From positions 1 to 8,068 of the forward strand of contig CAZTWC010000165.1 in the NCBI GenBank assembly GCA_964617105.1: a stretch of 8,068 nt of DNA. Reading direction: 5' to 3'. This document shows positions 6,342 through 8,068 of the stretch, one piece after another. The DNA comes from CAZTWC01 sp964617105 [NCBI: uncultured Myxococcia bacterium]. GTDB taxonomy: Bacteria > CAZTWC01. Both the position numbers and the translations under genes were made by a program. Position 1 is the first letter of the stretch. Each line of letters opens with the position of its first letter. The notes below the pieces were generated by a model that was given only the letters and a program-made list of their open reading frames with translations, was not told where the DNA came from and searched no databases.

Positions 6342-7159
6342 TGGCTTTTGATTACGAAAAGTATATTAGAACTAATAAAATGCCCCATATCTGGTGCGCC
6401 GGCTGCGGCCACGGAATAATAATGAAAGGTTTAATCCGGGCTATGGACAAAGCCCAGATGGATCTTAAAAACACGGTTATTGTTTCTGGTATCGGTTGCG
6501 CATCCCGTTTACCCGGGTATATAGATTGCTGCACTTTGCACACCACCCACGGTCGCGCCCTCCCCTTTGCCACTGGCGTTAAGATGGCCAACATGGACCT
6601 TAACGTAATTGTGGTCAGTGGCGACGGCGATTCCACCGCTATCGGCGGCAACCACTTCATTCACTCATGCCGCCGCAATATTAACATTACCATGGTGGTA
6701 TTCAATAATTTCAACTACGGTATGACCGGCGGACAGTATTCCCCGACCACACCTACCAATACCTTTGCCAGCACTACTCCCCACGGTAATATCGATCTTC
6801 CCTTTGATATCACCAATTTGGCCAGGGGTGCAGGTGCATCATACGTGGCCAGAACCACGGTATACCATGTTTCCCAAATGGATAAATTTATTTACCAGGG
6901 ATTTCAAAACAAGGGATTTTCTGTAATAGAAATCGTGGAGAACTGCTACACCAACTATGGCCGTAGAAACAAAAAAATTTACAAAGATAACAACCAGATG
7001 ATCGAATTGATCCGGAAAGCCGCTGTTAATGTAAAAGCCGCCCAGAAAATGTCTGCCGAAGAGTTGGAAGGGAGATTTACCATTGGTGTGCTGCACCACC
7101 AGGAACGGCAAGAATATACCCAGGCTTACCGTGATTTGGCGGCTAGATTGACTAAATAA
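6341..7159 (+). CDS. korB: 2-oxoglutarate:ferredoxin oxidoreductase, beta (thiamine diphosphate-binding) subunit
   Basis: The beta subunit binds the thiamine diphosphate and a [4Fe-4S] cluster, and forms the catalytic core with KorA. At 272 residues it is of normal length. The diphosphate/Mg2+ motif is S-G94-D-G-D97 followed about 25 residues later by F-N122-N123-F-N-Y-G-M-T-G-G-Q132. Four cysteines placed as in related oxidoreductases, C19 and C22 (W-C-A-G-C-G-H-G), C53 (G-I-G-C-A-S-R) and C202 (E-N-C-Y-T-N-Y-G), are the expected ligands of the proximal cluster. Further cysteines at 63, 64 and 110 are probably not ligands. ATG 6341 shares its A with the korA stop. AAGGAGG at 6327-6333, 7 nt upstream, is one of the strongest ribosome-binding sites in the window. 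Confidence 0.94.
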   Translation: MAFDYEKYIRTNKMPHIWCAGCGHGIIMKGLIRAMDKAQMDLKNTVIVSGIGCASRLPGYIDCCTLHTTHGRALPFATGVKMANMDLNVIVVSGDGDSTAIGGNHFIHSCRRNINITMVVFNNFNYGMTGGQYSPTTPTNTFASTTPHGNIDLPFDITNLARGAGASYVARTTVYHVSQMDKFIYQGFQNKGFSVIEIVENCYTNYGRRNKKIYKDNNQMIELIRKAAVNVKAAQKMSAEELEGRFTIGVLHHQERQEYTQAYRDLAARLTK

Positions 7160-7201
7160 GCCAAAAGATAACCAACTCTCTGCGGTTCAACAAATTAAGA
7201 T

Positions 7202-7206
7202 AGGAG
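7202..7206 (+). promoter_or_regulatory. Ribosome-binding site that selects the korG start
   Basis: AGGAG lies 9 nt before ATG 7216 but only 3 nt before the in-frame TTG 7210. The spacing and the better start codon favour ATG 7216 and the shorter protein. Confidence 0.7.
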
Positions 7207-7215
7207 TAATTGAGA

Positions 7216-7764
7216 ATGAGCGATAGGCATGAGATCAGATTAAGCGGTTCTGGTGGACAGGGGCTAATCCTGGCTGGGGTGATCCTAGCGGAGGCCGCCA
7301 CCATCTACGAAGACAAAAATGCTGTCCAGAGCCAATCCTACGGTCCCGAAGCCCGGGGCGGTGCCAGTAAATCAGAGGTAATCATATCTGAGGATGATAT
7401 CGATTATCCCAAGGCTACCAGCATAGATATTCTGCTGTCCCTTACCCAGGAAGCCGCAAATAAGTACTACCATGATGTGAAACCAACCGGTTTGGTAATC
7501 CTTGATGATGACATGGTGAAAACCGCCCCAAAAGGAGAGTTTAAATGCACCTCTTTTCCCATTATCAAGACTGCCAAAGAAACTACCGGTCGGGCAATGG
7601 TGGCTAATATTATTGCCCTTGGTATTATCGTAGCCATCAAAGATGTAGTCAGCCGGGAATCCATTGAAAAAGCTGTGCTCTCCCGGGTCCCAAAAGGAAC
7701 CGAAGAATTGAATAAAAAAGCACTTCACGAAGGCTTTCGCCTTGGTGACGGCTACAAAAGTTAG
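7216..7764 (+). CDS. korG: 2-oxoglutarate:ferredoxin oxidoreductase, gamma subunit
   Basis: This is the gamma subunit, often called KorC or KorG, of the four-subunit 2-oxoacid:ferredoxin oxidoreductase. Family knowledge places it at the CoA-binding side of the complex. From ATG 7216 it is 182 residues, normal for the unfused gamma domain. Diagnostic motifs are I-R-L-S-G11-S-G-G-Q-G16-L-I-L-A-G at the N-terminus and Q-S-Y-G43-P-E-A-R47-G-G-A-S, followed by S-E-V-I-I-S. I prefer ATG 7216 over the in-frame TTG 7210 because of ribosome-binding-site spacing. It lies 56 nt after korB and 8 nt before ndk, so it is probably in the same transcript as both. In some organisms gamma is fused to alpha; here it is separate, as is typical of archaeal and strictly anaerobic bacterial enzymes. 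Confidence 0.92.
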   Translation: MSDRHEIRLSGSGGQGLILAGVILAEAATIYEDKNAVQSQSYGPEARGGASKSEVIISEDDIDYPKATSIDILLSLTQEAANKYYHDVKPTGLVILDDDMVKTAPKGEFKCTSFPIIKTAKETTGRAMVANIIALGIIVAIKDVVSRESIEKAVLSRVPKGTEELNKKALHEGFRLGDGYKS

Positions 7765-7772
7765 GTGATAAT

Positions 7773-8068
7773 ATGGAACGTACTTTATCAATAGTTAAAC
7801 CTGATGGGGTTGCTAAAAACCTAATCGGTGAAGTAATATCCAGGTTTGAGGGCAATAATCTCAAAGTTGTCGCCCTTAAAATGTGCCGCCTTAATCGGCC
7901 CCAGGCAGAAGGATTTTATGCGGTACATAAAGAGAAGCCTTTTTTCGGCAGCCTGGTGGAATTTATGACTTCCGGACCTGTGGTAATAATGGTGTTGGAG
8001 GGGGAGAATGCAATTACTCGGAACAGAAAACTAATGGGCGCCACCGATCCGGCCAAGGCGGATGAGGG
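7773..8068 (+). CDS. ndk: Nucleoside diphosphate kinase (3' truncated by window)
   Basis: The frame starts at ATG 7773, 8 nt after the korG stop, with a modest AGGTGA at 7763-7768, and stays open to the window end (98 full codons visible). The product transfers gamma-phosphate between nucleoside triphosphates and diphosphates. Visible family landmarks are the start M-E-R-T-L-S-I-V-K9-P-D-G; F-Y49-[19 protein letters not shown]; and R85[11 protein letters not shown]. The catalytic histidine (N-x-x-H-G-S-D in the family) would lie about 18-20 residues beyond the end, so intactness cannot be confirmed. Placement after sucCD and kor fits a role in spreading the phosphate from the NTP formed by succinyl-CoA synthetase. 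Confidence 0.95.
   Translation, partial: MERTLSIVKPDGVAKNLIGEVISRFEGNNLKVVALKMCRLNRPQAEGFYAVHKEKPFFGSLVEFMTSGPVVIMVLEGENAITRNRKLMGATDPAKADE

Noticed and set aside
7210-7215. TTG start for korG, adding two residues
   Set aside because: It lies only 3 nt from AGGAG, too close for efficient initiation, while ATG 7216 has normal spacing.
1-8068. CRISPR arrays, tRNA or rRNA genes, insertion sequences, attachment sites
   Set aside because: No direct-repeat arrays, cloverleaf-like segments, transposase motifs or terminal inverted repeats were seen by reading either strand.

Overview
This window comes from a bacterial chromosome of moderate GC content. All supported genes lie on the + strand. The gene set (four-subunit ferredoxin-dependent 2-oxoacid oxidoreductase, succinyl-CoA synthetase, LDH-like malate dehydrogenase) points to an anaerobe or microaerophile that handles the 2-oxoglutarate to succinyl-CoA step with ferredoxin rather than with an NAD-linked dehydrogenase complex. 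I cannot name the taxon. The layout would fit poorly characterised anaerobic lineages such as the FCB group or former Deltaproteobacteria, but that is a guess.

Layout. Positions 2-538 hold the C-terminal part of a DNA methyltransferase-like protein that begins outside the window. It is followed after 11 nt by an unusual ATP-grasp protein (550-1449). In the latter, the metal-binding motif that normally closes the fold appears to sit at the N-terminus. A 159-nt gap (1450-1608) carries a possible promoter and a leader with 28 T in 32 bases, ahead of mdh (1609-2538). A clear intrinsic terminator (2640-2674) follows mdh. Then come sucC (2731-3891), sucD (3923-4795), a 2x[4Fe-4S] ferredoxin subunit korD (4811-5101), a structured gap (5102-5204), korA (5205-6341), korB (6341-7159), korG/korC (7216-7764) and a 3'-truncated ndk (7773 to the window end).

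How the genes work together. KorDABG interconverts 2-oxoglutarate plus CoA and succinyl-CoA plus CO2 using ferredoxin. SucCD interconverts succinyl-CoA and succinate with nucleotide phosphorylation. Mdh interconverts malate and oxaloacetate with NAD(H). Ndk can redistribute the nucleoside triphosphate made or used by SucCD. Together they form a ferredoxin-linked segment of the TCA cycle that could run oxidatively or reductively; the sequence alone does not give the direction. The core genes are recognisable conserved enzymes. The parts least explained are the ATP-grasp protein beside the methyltransferase, the T-rich mdh leader, and the RNA-fold-prone korD-korA gap.
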